From the NCBI RefSeq assembly GCF_030161255.1, contig NZ_BSPX01000001.1, forward strand, positions 62,001-126,000: a stretch of DNA of 64,000 bases, in the 5' to 3' direction. The translations under genes were made by a program, and so were the position numbers. The stretch is from Zoogloea oryzae. GTDB taxonomy: Bacteria; Pseudomonadota; Gammaproteobacteria; Burkholderiales; Rhodocyclaceae. Under the pieces are notes generated by a model. It did not search any database, was not told the DNA's origin, and saw nothing but the letters and a program-made list of their open reading frames with translations. This document shows, piece after piece, positions 1 to 8,485 of the stretch (positions are counted from its first letter, which is position 1; each line of letters begins with the position of its first letter).

Positions 1-192
1 GTCGTCAGGCGTGGCGATCAGATGGTGAGGTTCCTTGCAGGCCGGAGCGCGGCCGGTTTCCTTGTAGGTCCGGGTGTCGATGAAGCTGACGTTCTCGTCC
101 ACCGAATTGAGGACGATGGCAGTTTCAGCCTGGGCGGCGGAGATCGATAAAAGGGCGGAGGTGATGAGACCGGTCAGGAGGGGGAGCTTCAT
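1..192 (-). CDS. YVTN-type beta-propeller protein, exported (3' part outside window)
   Basis: The first 64 codons are in the window; the gene runs off its left edge. The N-terminus is a clean signal peptide of about 22 residues (MKLPLLTGLITSALLSISAAQA), so the product is periplasmic or secreted. The mature part starts with TAIVLNSVDENVSFIDTRT, which matches the repeat unit of YVTN/cytochrome-cd1-like beta-propellers (a strand, then V.V.D..T....). The role cannot be told from this fragment. It lies downstream of ribD on the same strand, about 106 bases away, and is probably a separate unit. Confidence 0.6.
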   Translation of the reverse strand, partial: MKLPLLTGLITSALLSISAAQAETAIVLNSVDENVSFIDTRTYKETGRAPACKEPHHLIATPDD

Positions 193-298
193 ACGCTGGA
201 CGAATGACAAGGGAGTCCAGATTAACGGCCGCCGATGGCCGACGTTGACCCCCTCGGCGATCTATTTCAAACGTTTGCAATTCGCCGCTACAGGCGGC

Positions 299-1387
299 TC
301 AGGCAGGCCTGGCAAGGATGCGCAGATCGGGGCCGATCTGGCGAATGTCATGAAAGACGAGCTGGCGCTTGTCCTGCAGGCTGGTGAGCGCCGGCAGGTT
401 GAAGAGGCCCCGCGCGGCGTCGCCGACGAGGGACGGGGCGAGGTAGAGGACGAGTTCGTCCACGCAGCCTTCGCGCAGCAGCGAGCCGTTGAGCTTGAAG
501 CCACTTTCGGCGAGCACCTCGTTGATGCCGCGCCGGCCGAGTTCGAGCATCAGCGCGTTGAGGTCGACCTTGCCGCCGTCGTTGGGCAGGATCACCACGT
601 CCGCGCCCCGGCGTTGAAGGGCGGCGATGCGCTCGGGCTGATCGACGGCACCGGCGATGAGCACCTTGCCGCCATCGAGGAGCTTGGCGTTGAGCGGGGT
701 TTCGAGGCGGGCGTCGACCACCACGCGCAGGGGCTGGCGTTCGGTGGGGATGGCGCGGACGGTGAGCTGCGGATCGTCGTCGCGGACGGTGCCGATGCCG
801 GTGAGCACGGCGCACGAGCGGGCGCGCCAGCGATGGGCGTCGCGGCGGGCGTCGTCGCCGGTGATCCACTGGGATACGCCGTTGTCGAGGGCGGTCTTTC
901 CATCCAGCGTGGCGGCAACCTTGAGGCGCAGCCACGGGCGGCCGCGGGTCATGCGCGACACGAAGCCGATGTTGAGCTCGCGGGCCTGGGCTTCCTGCAC
1001 GCCGGACAGCGTCTCGATGCCTGCGTCGCGCAAACGGGCGAGGCCGCGGCCGGCGACCAGCGGGTTCGGGTCTTCCATCGCGGCCACGACGCGGGCGACG
1101 CCGGCCTTGACGAGAGCGTCGGCACAGGGCGGCGTGCGGCCGTGGTGGGAGCAGGGTTCGAGGGTGACGTAGGCGGTGGCGCCGCGGGCTGCCTCGCCGG
1201 CCATCGCCAGGGCATGGACTTCGGCGTGGGGCTCGCCGGCGCGCACATGCCAGCCCTCGCCGACGATCGCGCCGTCGCGCACGATGACGCAGCCGACACG
1301 GGGATTGGGCGTGGTGGTGAACAGGCCGCGCTCGGCCAGGACGAGGGCGCGGGCCATCCACCGGTAGTCGTCGGCGCTGGCGGTCAT
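299..1387 (-). CDS. ribD: Bifunctional riboflavin biosynthesis deaminase/reductase RibD
   Basis: RibD carries out steps two and three of riboflavin synthesis: it deaminates the 2,5-diamino-6-ribosylamino-pyrimidinone 5'-phosphate and reduces the ribose with NADPH. The 362 residues match the usual length. The N-terminal deaminase domain (about 1-145) shows the zinc site: His54-Ala-Glu56 (motif PHAEVHAL) and Cys79/Cys88 in PCSHHGRTPPC. The reductase domain (about 150-362) carries VLTGIGTVRDDDPQLTVR, typical of the family. It starts 10 bases after the nrdR stop, so glyA-nrdR-ribD is one likely transcript; this order is common in betaproteobacteria. Confidence 0.97.
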   Translation of the reverse strand: MTASADDYRWMARALVLAERGLFTTTPNPRVGCVIVRDGAIVGEGWHVRAGEPHAEVHALAMAGEAARGATAYVTLEPCSHHGRTPPCADALVKAGVARVVAAMEDPNPLVAGRGLARLRDAGIETLSGVQEAQARELNIGFVSRMTRGRPWLRLKVAATLDGKTALDNGVSQWITGDDARRDAHRWRARSCAVLTGIGTVRDDDPQLTVRAIPTERQPLRVVVDARLETPLNAKLLDGGKVLIAGAVDQPERIAALQRRGADVVILPNDGGKVDLNALMLELGRRGINEVLAESGFKLNGSLLREGCVDELVLYLAPSLVGDAARGLFNLPALTSLQDKRQLVFHDIRQIGPDLRILARPA

Positions 1388-1397
1388 CGGCAGGGAA

Positions 1398-1880
1398 TTA
1401 CTGAGGGGTGTTGCGGGGGCGGCCGCGGGGTTTGGTGGTGACTTCGCGGATGACTTCCGAGAATTCGTCCACGTCCTCGAAGGCGCGATAAACGGAGGCG
1501 AAGCGGATGTAGGCGACCTTGTCGAGCTTCTTGAGCTCGCGCATGACGAGTTCGCCGATGCGTTCGGAAGCGATCTCGCGCTCGCCGGAGGAGAGCAGCT
1601 TGGCTTCGATGCGGTCGACGGCGGCTTCGACGCTTTCGGCGGTGACCGGCCGCTTGCGCAGCGCCAGCGTCAGGCTGCCGAGGAGCTTGTCGCGGCTGTA
1701 TTCGGCGCGGCTGCCGTTCTTTTTGACGACCTGAGGCATCTTGAGATCGATGCGCTCGTAGGTTGTGAAGCGCTTGTCGCAGGAGAGGCACCTGCGGCGG
1801 CGCCGAACGATGTCACCGTCCTCGTTTTCACGGGTGTCGGTGACCTGGGTGTTGTCGGCGCCGCAGAAGGGGCAATGCAT
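1398..1880 (-). CDS. nrdR: Transcriptional repressor NrdR
   Basis: NrdR represses ribonucleotide reductase genes by sensing ATP/dATP through an ATP-cone. The 160-residue protein has the N-terminal zinc ribbon with Cys3, Cys6, Cys31 and Cys34 (MHCPFCGADN and RCLSCDKRFTTYE), followed by an ATP-cone domain at about 49-139. Length and motifs fit the family exactly. It lies 29 bases downstream of glyA and 10 bases upstream of ribD on the same strand. Confidence 0.98.
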   Translation of the reverse strand: MHCPFCGADNTQVTDTRENEDGDIVRRRRRCLSCDKRFTTYERIDLKMPQVVKKNGSRAEYSRDKLLGSLTLALRKRPVTAESVEAAVDRIEAKLLSSGEREIASERIGELVMRELKKLDKVAYIRFASVYRAFEDVDEFSEVIREVTTKPRGRPRNTPQ

Positions 1881-1909
1881 GGGCTTGCGCTAGCTGGCCG
1901 GGTGGCTGC

Positions 1910-3160
1910 TTACGCGCCGTACACCGGGAACTTGCGGCAAAGTTCGGCAACCTTGGCGCGCACGTTTTCGGTGGTGGCTTCGTCGTTGGGCTTGTCGAGC
2001 ACGTCGGCGATGAGGTGGGCGATGCGCTCGGCCTCGATCTCGGTGAAGCCACGGGTGGTCATGGCCGGCGAGCCGATGCGGATGCCGGAGGTGACGAAGG
2101 GCTTCTGCGGATCGTTGGGGATCGAGTTCTTGTTGACAGTGATGTGGGCACGGCCCAGCGCGGCTTCGGCTTCCTTGCCGGTGATGTTCTTGGACTGCAG
2201 ATCGACGAGGAACACGTGGCTTTCGGTACGACCGGAGACGATGCGCAGACCACGCTCTTCACCCAGCACGCGCGCCATCACGCGGGCGTTGGCGATGACT
2301 TGCTCCTGGTAGCGCTTGAAGCTGGGCTCGGCGGCTTCCTTGAAGGCGACGGCCTTGGCGGCGATGACGTGCATCAGCGGGCCACCCTGCAGGCCCGGGA
2401 AGATGGCGGAGTTGAGCGCCTTCTCGTGCTCGGCCTTCATCAGGATGATGCCGCCGCGGGGGCCGCGAAGGGTCTTGTGGGTGGTGGAGGTGACCACGTC
2501 GGCGTGGGGCACCGGGTTCGGGTAGTAACCGGCAGCGATGAGGCCGGCGTAGTGGGCCATGTCGACCCAGAAGATGGCGCCGATTTCCTTGGCGATCTTG
2601 GCGAAACGCTCGAAGTCGATGCGCAGGGCGTAGGCGGAGGCGCCGGCGATGATGATGCGCGGCTTGTGCTCGCGGGCCAGCGCTTCCATCTTGTCGTAGT
2701 CGATCTCTTCGTTCTTGTCGAGGCCGTAGGCGACGACGTTGAACCACTTGCCGGACATGTTGAGCGGCATGCCGTGGGTGAGGTGGCCGCCTTCGGCCAG
2801 GCTCATGCCCATGATGGTGTCGCCGGGCTTGGCGAAGGCCATCAGCACGGCCTGGTTGGCCTGGGAGCCGGAGTTGGGCTGGACGTTGGCCGCCTCGGCG
2901 CCGAACAGGGTCTTGAGACGGTCGATGGCGAGCTGCTCGGCCAGATCGACGAACTCACAGCCGCCGTAGTAGCGCTTGCCCGGATAACCTTCCGCGTACT
3001 TGTTGGTGAGCTGGGAGCCCTGGGCTTCCATGACAGCTGCACTGACGTAGTTTTCGGAGGCGATCAGTTCGATGTGATCTTCCTGACGGCGGTTTTCGGC
3101 CTCGATGGCCTGCCAGAGTTCAGGGTCGACCTTGGCAAGGGTATTTTGCTTGGAAAACAT
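1910..3160 (-). CDS. glyA: Serine hydroxymethyltransferase
   Basis: This cytoplasmic PLP enzyme interconverts serine and glycine with tetrahydrofolate and feeds one-carbon metabolism. The 416-residue length is standard. The PLP-binding lysine is Lys229 in TSTTHKTLRGPRGG, and the family motifs IELIASENYVS and GKRYYGGCEFVD are present. It is the first gene of the glyA-nrdR-ribD group. About 117 bases separate its start from the chemoreceptor gene upstream. I see no glycine riboswitch there. Confidence 0.98.
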   Translation of the reverse strand: MFSKQNTLAKVDPELWQAIEAENRRQEDHIELIASENYVSAAVMEAQGSQLTNKYAEGYPGKRYYGGCEFVDLAEQLAIDRLKTLFGAEAANVQPNSGSQANQAVLMAFAKPGDTIMGMSLAEGGHLTHGMPLNMSGKWFNVVAYGLDKNEEIDYDKMEALAREHKPRIIIAGASAYALRIDFERFAKIAKEIGAIFWVDMAHYAGLIAAGYYPNPVPHADVVTSTTHKTLRGPRGGIILMKAEHEKALNSAIFPGLQGGPLMHVIAAKAVAFKEAAEPSFKRYQEQVIANARVMARVLGEERGLRIVSGRTESHVFLVDLQSKNITGKEAEAALGRAHITVNKNSIPNDPQKPFVTSGIRIGSPAMTTRGFTEIEAERIAHLIADVLDKPNDEATTENVRAKVAELCRKFPVYGA

Positions 3161-3229
3161 GGCTATCCAGGTGGGCTTGAGTCAAATTCGAATTTTAGCA
3201 TGCCACTTTGGGCCGTGCAGAATGCAAGC

Positions 3230-3261
3230 GAGCCCGCAGGCCCTCGCGGGGCTGCGGGCTC
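3230..3261 (-). terminator. GC-rich hairpin after the chemoreceptor gene
   Basis: A 10-bp perfect stem (GAGCCCGCAG / CTGCGGGCTC) continues inward by three more pairs after one mismatch. It lies just past the stop of the chemoreceptor gene and upstream of glyA. There is no good T-run on the minus-strand 3' side, so it may be a weak or factor-assisted terminator. Confidence 0.5.
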
Positions 3262-3277
3262 GGGTCCGGCGGAGGCT

Positions 3278-5311
3278 TCAGACGTTGAAGTGACTGACCT
3301 TCGACTGGAGGTTGGCGGCCAGTTGTTCGAGCAGGGCGGCCTGTTCGTTGGTCTGGCGGGTGACCTGGTTGTTCTGGTCGGCCATGCGGGCGATGTCTTC
3401 CACACCGCGGGCCACTTCCTGGCTGGCGATGCTCTGCTCGCGGGTTGCGTCGGCGATGTCATTCACGGCGCTGGTGGTGCGGTCGCTCTCGTTGCGGATC
3501 GTCTCGAGCACGGCGCCGGAATCGGTGGCAAGGCGCACGCCGTCCCGCACCTCTTCGGTGACGCCGCGGATCATCGACACGACCCGTTCGGCCTCGGTCT
3601 GGACTTCGCTGACCGTGGAGCTGATTTCCCGGGTCGAGGTGGCCGTCCGTTCGGCGAGCTTGCGCACTTCGTCGGCAACCACCGCAAAGCCCCGGCCGCT
3701 CTCGCCGGCGCGGGCCGCCTCGATGGCGGCGTTGAGGGCGAGGAGGTTGGTCTGGTCGGCGATGTCATTGATGATCTTGCCGATGTTGGAGATTCGGGCC
3801 GAGCGTTCGGAGAGCAGATTGACCGCCACACCGGCGTTGTCGATCTCGGTAGAGATGCGGTCCATGCCGTGGATCATCTGGCGGACGGTGTCGCCACCGC
3901 TTTCGGCCTGTTGCTGGGCGCTCTGGGTGATGTTGCGCGCGGTGGCGGCGCTGTCCGAGACGTGGGTGATGCTGACCGAGAGTTCCTCGATGGCGGCGGC
4001 GAGGCTGGTGGCGGCTTCGTTCTGCGCGGTGGTGCTGCCCACGACGTTGTCGGAGCTGGCGCGGACGGATTCCGCCACCTCACGCACCGAGGCGCTGGCA
4101 CGCTTCACTTCGCCAATCAGGGCGCCCACCTGACGGGTGGTGTTGTCGAGGGCGCTGCTCATGAGGTCGAGCTCGTTACTGCTGCCGGGTTCCACGCGGG
4201 GGAACTGGGCGGTCATGTTGCCTTTGCCCACTTCCTCCATTGTCTGCAGCAGGACGCGGATCGGCGAGAGTTGGCGGCGGGCGACGGCATAAAGGGCGAT
4301 GGTCACGATCAGGGCGCCACCAATGCACAGTGCGACCAGGGTGTTGCGAAGGCTGCGTGCCTCTACGGTGAATTCGTCGATATAGCTGCCCGTGGCCATC
4401 AGCCAGCCCCAGGCAGGGATGGATTCCACGGCGGCCATTTTCCTTGCGGTGCGGCCGCTCTCGTCGGTCCAGTCATAGGTGGCGATGCCTTCCTTGCGGT
4501 TGACCAGTTCGCCCAGCACCTTTTCCAGCTGGGGGCTGTTGACCTCGCCGATCTTCTTGCCGGTGAGCGTGGGGTGATAGACGAACTCTGTCTTGGCCGG
4601 GTCGGCGTTGGGCGCCACGATGTACGCGTAGCCGGTGCTGCCGGATTTGATCTCGCTGAGGACCTTGAACAGGCGCTCCATGTCGCCGTGGATATCGATA
4701 CGGGCGGCGAGGGCTGCGACAACCTGCCCCTTGTCGTTGGTGATGGGCTCGAGGGCCGAGATGTAATACAGGCCGTTGCGCCTGACGATGCCGGCGTAGG
4801 GCTTGCCCGCGAGCAGGGCCTGGACTTCCTTGCCGTCGGCAGGGAGGGCGGTGCCTTCAGTGCTCTTGCCGTCCTTGTCCTTGAGCAGGGTGGCGGCGCG
4901 GACGAAATCGTTGCCCGACCGCACGAGCAGGGCGGGGTCGGCGTCGACCTGCTTGCGCATCGACAGCAGCAGATCCGTGTTGCCGTTCAGCACCCGGTCG
5001 CCGGCGCGGATGACGGGGATCTCGTATTTTCCGGACTGGGTGGTTTCGGGGCCGACGCGCAGGGGGCCGAGGTTGTCCTTGACGCGTCCGAGGGCCTTGT
5101 TGGCTGCCGCGGAGGCGTTGGCGTGGGTCAGATCCAGCAGCCGCACCACATTGCGGACTTGCAGGGTCAGCTCCTCCTCTGTCTTTGTAAGGGCCGCGCG
5201 CTCTGAAAAATAGGTGGTAAAGCCGATCAGCACGGCGAACACAACAACGCTGACGAGCGCCGTTGCAATCGAAAGCTGGTGGACAACGGAAGCGCGCTTG
5301 ATATTGAACAT
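3278..5311 (-). CDS. Methyl-accepting chemotaxis protein with large periplasmic Cache-type sensor
   Basis: This inner-membrane chemoreceptor has 677 residues. TM1 is about 13-34, a large periplasmic region of about 280 residues (40-315) follows, then TM2 at about 325-344, a HAMP region at about 345-400 and the cytoplasmic signalling domain to the C-terminus. The conserved hairpin tip is visible (NLLALNAAIEAARAGESGRG and FAVVADEVRKLAERT). The periplasmic part has features of a Cache_3-Cache_2 fusion (YYISALEP, GYAYIV, FVYHPTLTGK). The C-terminus ends in HFNV and lacks the NWETF-type CheR/CheB tether. The ligand is unknown. It appears monocistronic, and no chemotaxis genes adjoin it. Confidence 0.95.
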   Translation of the reverse strand: MFNIKRASVVHQLSIATALVSVVVFAVLIGFTTYFSERAALTKTEEELTLQVRNVVRLLDLTHANASAAANKALGRVKDNLGPLRVGPETTQSGKYEIPVIRAGDRVLNGNTDLLLSMRKQVDADPALLVRSGNDFVRAATLLKDKDGKSTEGTALPADGKEVQALLAGKPYAGIVRRNGLYYISALEPITNDKGQVVAALAARIDIHGDMERLFKVLSEIKSGSTGYAYIVAPNADPAKTEFVYHPTLTGKKIGEVNSPQLEKVLGELVNRKEGIATYDWTDESGRTARKMAAVESIPAWGWLMATGSYIDEFTVEARSLRNTLVALCIGGALIVTIALYAVARRQLSPIRVLLQTMEEVGKGNMTAQFPRVEPGSSNELDLMSSALDNTTRQVGALIGEVKRASASVREVAESVRASSDNVVGSTTAQNEAATSLAAAIEELSVSITHVSDSAATARNITQSAQQQAESGGDTVRQMIHGMDRISTEIDNAGVAVNLLSERSARISNIGKIINDIADQTNLLALNAAIEAARAGESGRGFAVVADEVRKLAERTATSTREISSTVSEVQTEAERVVSMIRGVTEEVRDGVRLATDSGAVLETIRNESDRTTSAVNDIADATREQSIASQEVARGVEDIARMADQNNQVTRQTNEQAALLEQLAANLQSKVSHFNV

Positions 5312-5381
5312 CCTTCAACTCCGGTCATTGAGGTCCATCCGTTGGACCCAACGTGCGTGTAATCGACCGGAATGAAGGAAA

Positions 5382-5415
5382 CTTGAAAGCAGGCCGCCGG
5401 GGCGCTGCTTTCAAG
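5382..5415 (-). terminator. Rho-independent terminator of the histidine phosphatase gene
   Basis: A perfect 11-bp stem (CTTGAAAGCAG / CTGCTTTCAAG) with a 12-base GC-rich loop begins 2 bases beyond the stop codon of the 5417-6055 gene. On the minus strand it is followed by TTTCC, giving a short T-run. Confidence 0.65.
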
Positions 5416-5416
5416 G

Positions 5417-6055
5417 TCAGGCGTTGGGAAGTTCGTCGAGGGCCTGGTTGAGGTGCTGCTGCTGGGCCCAGGCGATGAGCGACCAGGCGGCGCCGTCCCA
5501 GCCGATCCAGTTGAGGGCAGCGTTGGGGATGGTGAAATCCCTAGGAGCGGTGAGCGGCTTGCCGGAGGCGAGGCGATGGACGATGTCGAGCACGCCGCCG
5601 TGGGTGACGATCAGCACCGTTCCGTCGGGGTGGCGGCGGGCGATGCCTTCGAGGGTTCCGTGGATGCGGGCTGCAAACTGCCGCAGGCTTTCGCCGCCTT
5701 CCGGAAAGGTGAATTCCGGATCGCGGGTTTCGAAGCGGTGGTAATCGTCGGGGAAGCGGGCCCGGGCTTCGTCGTAGGTGAGGGCCTGGAAGCTGCCATA
5801 GTGCCGCTCGCGCAGGGCGGCGTCGAAGGCCAGTTCGAGGCCGCAGCGCTCGGCGATGGCGGCGGCGGTCTGCCGGGCGCGGGTCAGGTCGGACGAGTAG
5901 GCCGCGTCGAAGCGCTCGGCAGCGAGGCTCGCCGCGGTGGCGCGGGCCTGAACGAGACCGGTGTCGTTGAGGGGAATGTCGGTGTGGCCCTGGAGCCGGC
6001 GTTCGGCGTTCCAGGCGGTTTCGCCGTGGCGGACGAGGCAGATTCGGGTTGCCAT
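5417..6055 (-). CDS. Histidine phosphatase family protein (phosphoglycerate mutase-like)
   Basis: This 212-residue protein belongs to the histidine phosphatase superfamily. The phosphohistidine motif LVRHGETAWN (Arg9-His10-Gly11) is at the N-terminus, and the acid/base part shows as YGSFQALTYDE. The second conserved histidine lies in LIVTHGGVLD. It resembles GpmB/CobC-type phosphatases, but the substrate cannot be assigned. It is monocistronic, with its own terminator, and is divergent from the TRAP genes. Confidence 0.88.
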   Translation of the reverse strand: MATRICLVRHGETAWNAERRLQGHTDIPLNDTGLVQARATAASLAAERFDAAYSSDLTRARQTAAAIAERCGLELAFDAALRERHYGSFQALTYDEARARFPDDYHRFETRDPEFTFPEGGESLRQFAARIHGTLEGIARRHPDGTVLIVTHGGVLDIVHRLASGKPLTAPRDFTIPNAALNWIGWDGAAWSLIAWAQQQHLNQALDELPNA

Positions 6056-6204
6056 TGCTGCGATGCGGTAAAAAGCCGTGGGGAACGCAGTATCGCACGT
6101 GTTTTTAGGCTCTGGCGCTTCCCGGCGCTCACCGAAAAGGCGTTTTTTCGGGGCGGTGACCGAATATTTGTGCCGAAATCGCTTTTGGTAGGCGTAATCC
6201 CTTA

Positions 6205-6232
6205 TTGCTGGCGGGTGGTTCTCGCCGATAAT
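6205..6232 (+). promoter_or_regulatory. Candidate sigma70 promoter for the TRAP transporter genes
   Basis: TTGCTG (6205-6210) and GATAAT (6227-6232) are separated by 16 bases in the 249-base gap between the divergent phosphatase and TRAP genes. The -10 box matches five of six consensus bases and the -35 box only about half. The rest of the gap holds nothing else I recognise, and no dctP-like gene. Confidence 0.35.
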
Positions 6233-6304
6233 CCGGGCGCTGGAACCCTGGACGTTTCCGATATAAGAGACGGTCGTATAGTCAAATCAAAGGAGGTGCG
6301 GGAC

Positions 6305-6895
6305 GTGCAAGCCCTGCTCAAACTATCGCGCGCGATCGATGCGCTGAACCAGCGGGTCGGAAAGGCTACGATCTGGCTGGTCCTGGTGGTGACGGTCATC
6401 AGCGCCCTGAATGCCGTAGTGCGCTACGCCTTCAACTACAGTTCGAACGGTCTGCTGGAAATCCAGTGGTACCTGTTCTCCGCCATCTTCCTGTTGTGTG
6501 CCGGCTACACCCTGATGCGTAACGAGCACGTGCGCATCGACGTGGTGTCCAGTCATTTCTCGCCGCGGGTCCATGCCTGGATCGACATCATCGGCACGCT
6601 GTTCTTCCTGGCGCCGATGGCCATCGCCGTGCTGTATCTCTCCTGGCCGATCTTCATCAATTCGTTCCTGAATAACGAATACTCGTCCAACGCCGGTGGC
6701 CTGATCGTGTGGCCGGTGCGTGGGCTCGTGCCGCTGGGCTTTGCGCTCCTGATCCTCCAGGGCATCTCCGAGCTCATTAAGCGGATTGCCTTCCTGAAGG
6801 GCCTGATCGGCGATCCCAACGCCAAGGCCGACGCGCCTTCGGCCGAGGAAGAACTGGCCCGGGCCATCAAGCAACAGCGTGGGGAGACCGCCTAA
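6305..6895 (+). CDS. TRAP transporter small permease (DctQ family)
   Basis: This is the small membrane subunit of a tripartite ATP-independent periplasmic transporter. It has 196 residues and four predicted membrane segments, including IWLVLVVTVISALNAVVRYA and LVPLGFALLILQGISEL. The family pattern (E.QWYLFS, then LMRNEHVRIDVV) is clear. I chose the GTG at 6305 because a strong GGAGG (6292-6296) lies 8 bases upstream; another in-frame GTG overlaps that site and is less likely. The stop is directly adjacent to the large permease start. The longer C-terminal tail and sequence type suggest the mannitol/chloroaromatic TRAP subgroup. No solute-binding protein gene is next to it. Confidence 0.9.
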   Translation: MQALLKLSRAIDALNQRVGKATIWLVLVVTVISALNAVVRYAFNYSSNGLLEIQWYLFSAIFLLCAGYTLMRNEHVRIDVVSSHFSPRVHAWIDIIGTLFFLAPMAIAVLYLSWPIFINSFLNNEYSSNAGGLIVWPVRGLVPLGFALLILQGISELIKRIAFLKGLIGDPNAKADAPSAEEELARAIKQQRGETA

Positions 6896-8419
6896 ATGGA
6901 ATTCATCGCTGCCAACATGGCGCCCCTGATGTTCGGGTCGCTGGTGATCTTTCTGCTGTTCGGCTATCCGGTGGCGTTTGCCCTGGCTGCCAACGGCGTT
7001 GTCTTCGGTCTGATCGGCATCGAGCTCGGCCTGCTCACGCCGGCGCTGTTCCAGGCGCTGCCTGACCGGATCTTCGGGGTGATGTCCAATGACACGCTGC
7101 TGGCGATCCCGTTCTTCACCTTCATGGGGTTGATCCTCGAGCGATCGGGGATGGCGGAGGATCTGCTCGATACCATCGGCCAGCTGTTCGGCCCGGTGCG
7201 CGGCGGCCTCGCCTTTGCAGTGATCTTCGTCGGCGCGATCCTCGCTGCGACCACCGGCGTGGTGGCGGCCTCGGTGATTTCGATGGGCCTCATCTCGCTG
7301 CCGATCATGATGCGTTACGGCTACGACCAGCGTCTGGCGACGGGCGTGATCGCGGCGTCGGGAACGCTGGCCCAGATCATCCCGCCGTCGCTGGTGCTGA
7401 TCATCATGGCCGACCAGCTGGGTCGCTCGGTAGGTGACATGTACCAGGGTGCGATGATCCCGGGCCTGGTGCTGACCGGTCTGTACGTGGGTTACGTTGC
7501 ACTGGTGGCGGTCTTCAAACCGGCGGCAGCCCCGGCGCTGCCGCTTGAGGCGCGCACGCTGCGCGGTGGCAAGCTGTTCCTGCGGGTGCTCACCACCCTT
7601 GTGCCGCCCCTGATGCTGATCTTCCTGGTGCTCGGCACGATCTTCCTCGGCATCGCGACGCCGACCGAAGGCGGCGCGATGGGTGCGGCTGGCGCGCTGG
7701 CGATGGCGGTCCTGCGAGGCCGGCTCAACGTGTCGCTGCTCAAGCAGGCGATGGAAACCACCGCCAAGCTGACCACCTTTGTGGTGTTCATCCTGGTGGG
7801 AGCGCGGGTCTTCTCGCTGACCTTCTACGGCGTGGAGGGCCACCTGTGGGTCGAGCACCTGCTCACCGCGCTGCCCGGCGGCCAGCTGGGCTTCCTGATC
7901 GTGGTGAACATCCTGATCTTCCTGCTGGCCTTCTTCCTCGACTTCTTCGAGCTGTCGTTCATCGTGGTGCCGCTGCTGGCGCCGGTGGCCGAGAAGCTGG
8001 GCATTGATCTGATCTGGTTTGGCGTGCTGCTGGGGGTGAACATGCAGACTTCGTTCATGCACCCGCCCTTCGGCTTTGCGCTGTTCTACCTGCGCTCGGT
8101 GGCGCCAGCCTCCATCAAGACGACCCAGATCTACTGGGGTGCGGTGCCCTTCGTGATCATCCAGATTATCATGGTCGCGATCATCATCACCTTCCCGCAG
8201 TTGGTGACCATGGGCCTCGACCAGCAGGAGAAGGTGGATACCGACTCGATCGAGATCGTGGTGCCGGAAGGCGACGCGCCGGAGGATTCGCCGGTTCAGT
8301 TTGATGCGCCGAAAGAAGGCGAGGGCAAGCCCGCCGCGGAAGGCGCCGAGGTTCCGCCGCCGGCCGAGGACGACGCGGCCAAAGCCCTCGAAAAAGCCCT
8401 GCAGCAGGACAAGAAGTAG
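6896..8419 (+). CDS. TRAP transporter large permease (DctM family)
   Basis: This 507-residue membrane protein is the transport subunit of the TRAP system, with about 12-13 hydrophobic segments. Conserved DctM features include the region around ATTGVVAASVISMGL and the sequence GTLAQIIPPSLVLIIMAD. It is longer than the usual 425-450 residues, because about 65 acidic, proline-rich residues follow the last membrane segment (from about 440: QQEKVDTDSIEIVVPEG through ALEKALQQDKK). Such a tail is predicted to be cytoplasmic or disordered. The start codon abuts the stop of the small permease, indicating coupled translation. Confidence 0.93.
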   Translation: MEFIAANMAPLMFGSLVIFLLFGYPVAFALAANGVVFGLIGIELGLLTPALFQALPDRIFGVMSNDTLLAIPFFTFMGLILERSGMAEDLLDTIGQLFGPVRGGLAFAVIFVGAILAATTGVVAASVISMGLISLPIMMRYGYDQRLATGVIAASGTLAQIIPPSLVLIIMADQLGRSVGDMYQGAMIPGLVLTGLYVGYVALVAVFKPAAAPALPLEARTLRGGKLFLRVLTTLVPPLMLIFLVLGTIFLGIATPTEGGAMGAAGALAMAVLRGRLNVSLLKQAMETTAKLTTFVVFILVGARVFSLTFYGVEGHLWVEHLLTALPGGQLGFLIVVNILIFLLAFFLDFFELSFIVVPLLAPVAEKLGIDLIWFGVLLGVNMQTSFMHPPFGFALFYLRSVAPASIKTTQIYWGAVPFVIIQIIMVAIIITFPQLVTMGLDQQEKVDTDSIEIVVPEGDAPEDSPVQFDAPKEGEGKPAAEGAEVPPPAEDDAAKALEKALQQDKK

Positions 8420-8436
8420 GGCGGTTATCAGATGTA

Positions 8437-8470
8437 AAAAAACCCGGGGAGCGATCCCCGGGTTTTTGTT
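8437..8470. terminator. Bidirectional rho-independent terminator
   Basis: The inverted repeat AAAAAACCCGGGGA-gcga-TCCCCGGGTTTTTGTTT lies between the convergent dctM-type gene and the diguanylate cyclase gene. It has an A-run on one side and a T-run on the other, so it can end both transcripts. Confidence 0.9.
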
Positions 8471-8485
8471 TTGTGGCGTACTTGC

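Noticed and set aside
74..1441. Open frame of 455 codons on the plus strand, opposite ribD
   Set aside because: It reads across ribD and the start of the first gene in antisense and has no family pattern.
3161..3277. Possible glycine riboswitch upstream of glyA
   Set aside because: The 117-base gap lacks the tandem aptamer pattern, and its main structure is the simple hairpin at 3230-3261.
2015..5206. Open frame of 1063 codons on the plus strand, opposite glyA and the chemoreceptor gene
   Set aside because: It is the mirror of two well-supported genes in high-GC DNA, spans both and the gap between them, is rich in Gly/Ala/His/Asp without domain patterns, and has no ribosome site.
6323..8062. 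Open frame of 579 codons on the minus strand, opposite the TRAP genes
   Set aside because: The product is dominated by His, Gln, Arg and Asp with no hydrophobic core, as expected from the antisense of membrane-protein codons.
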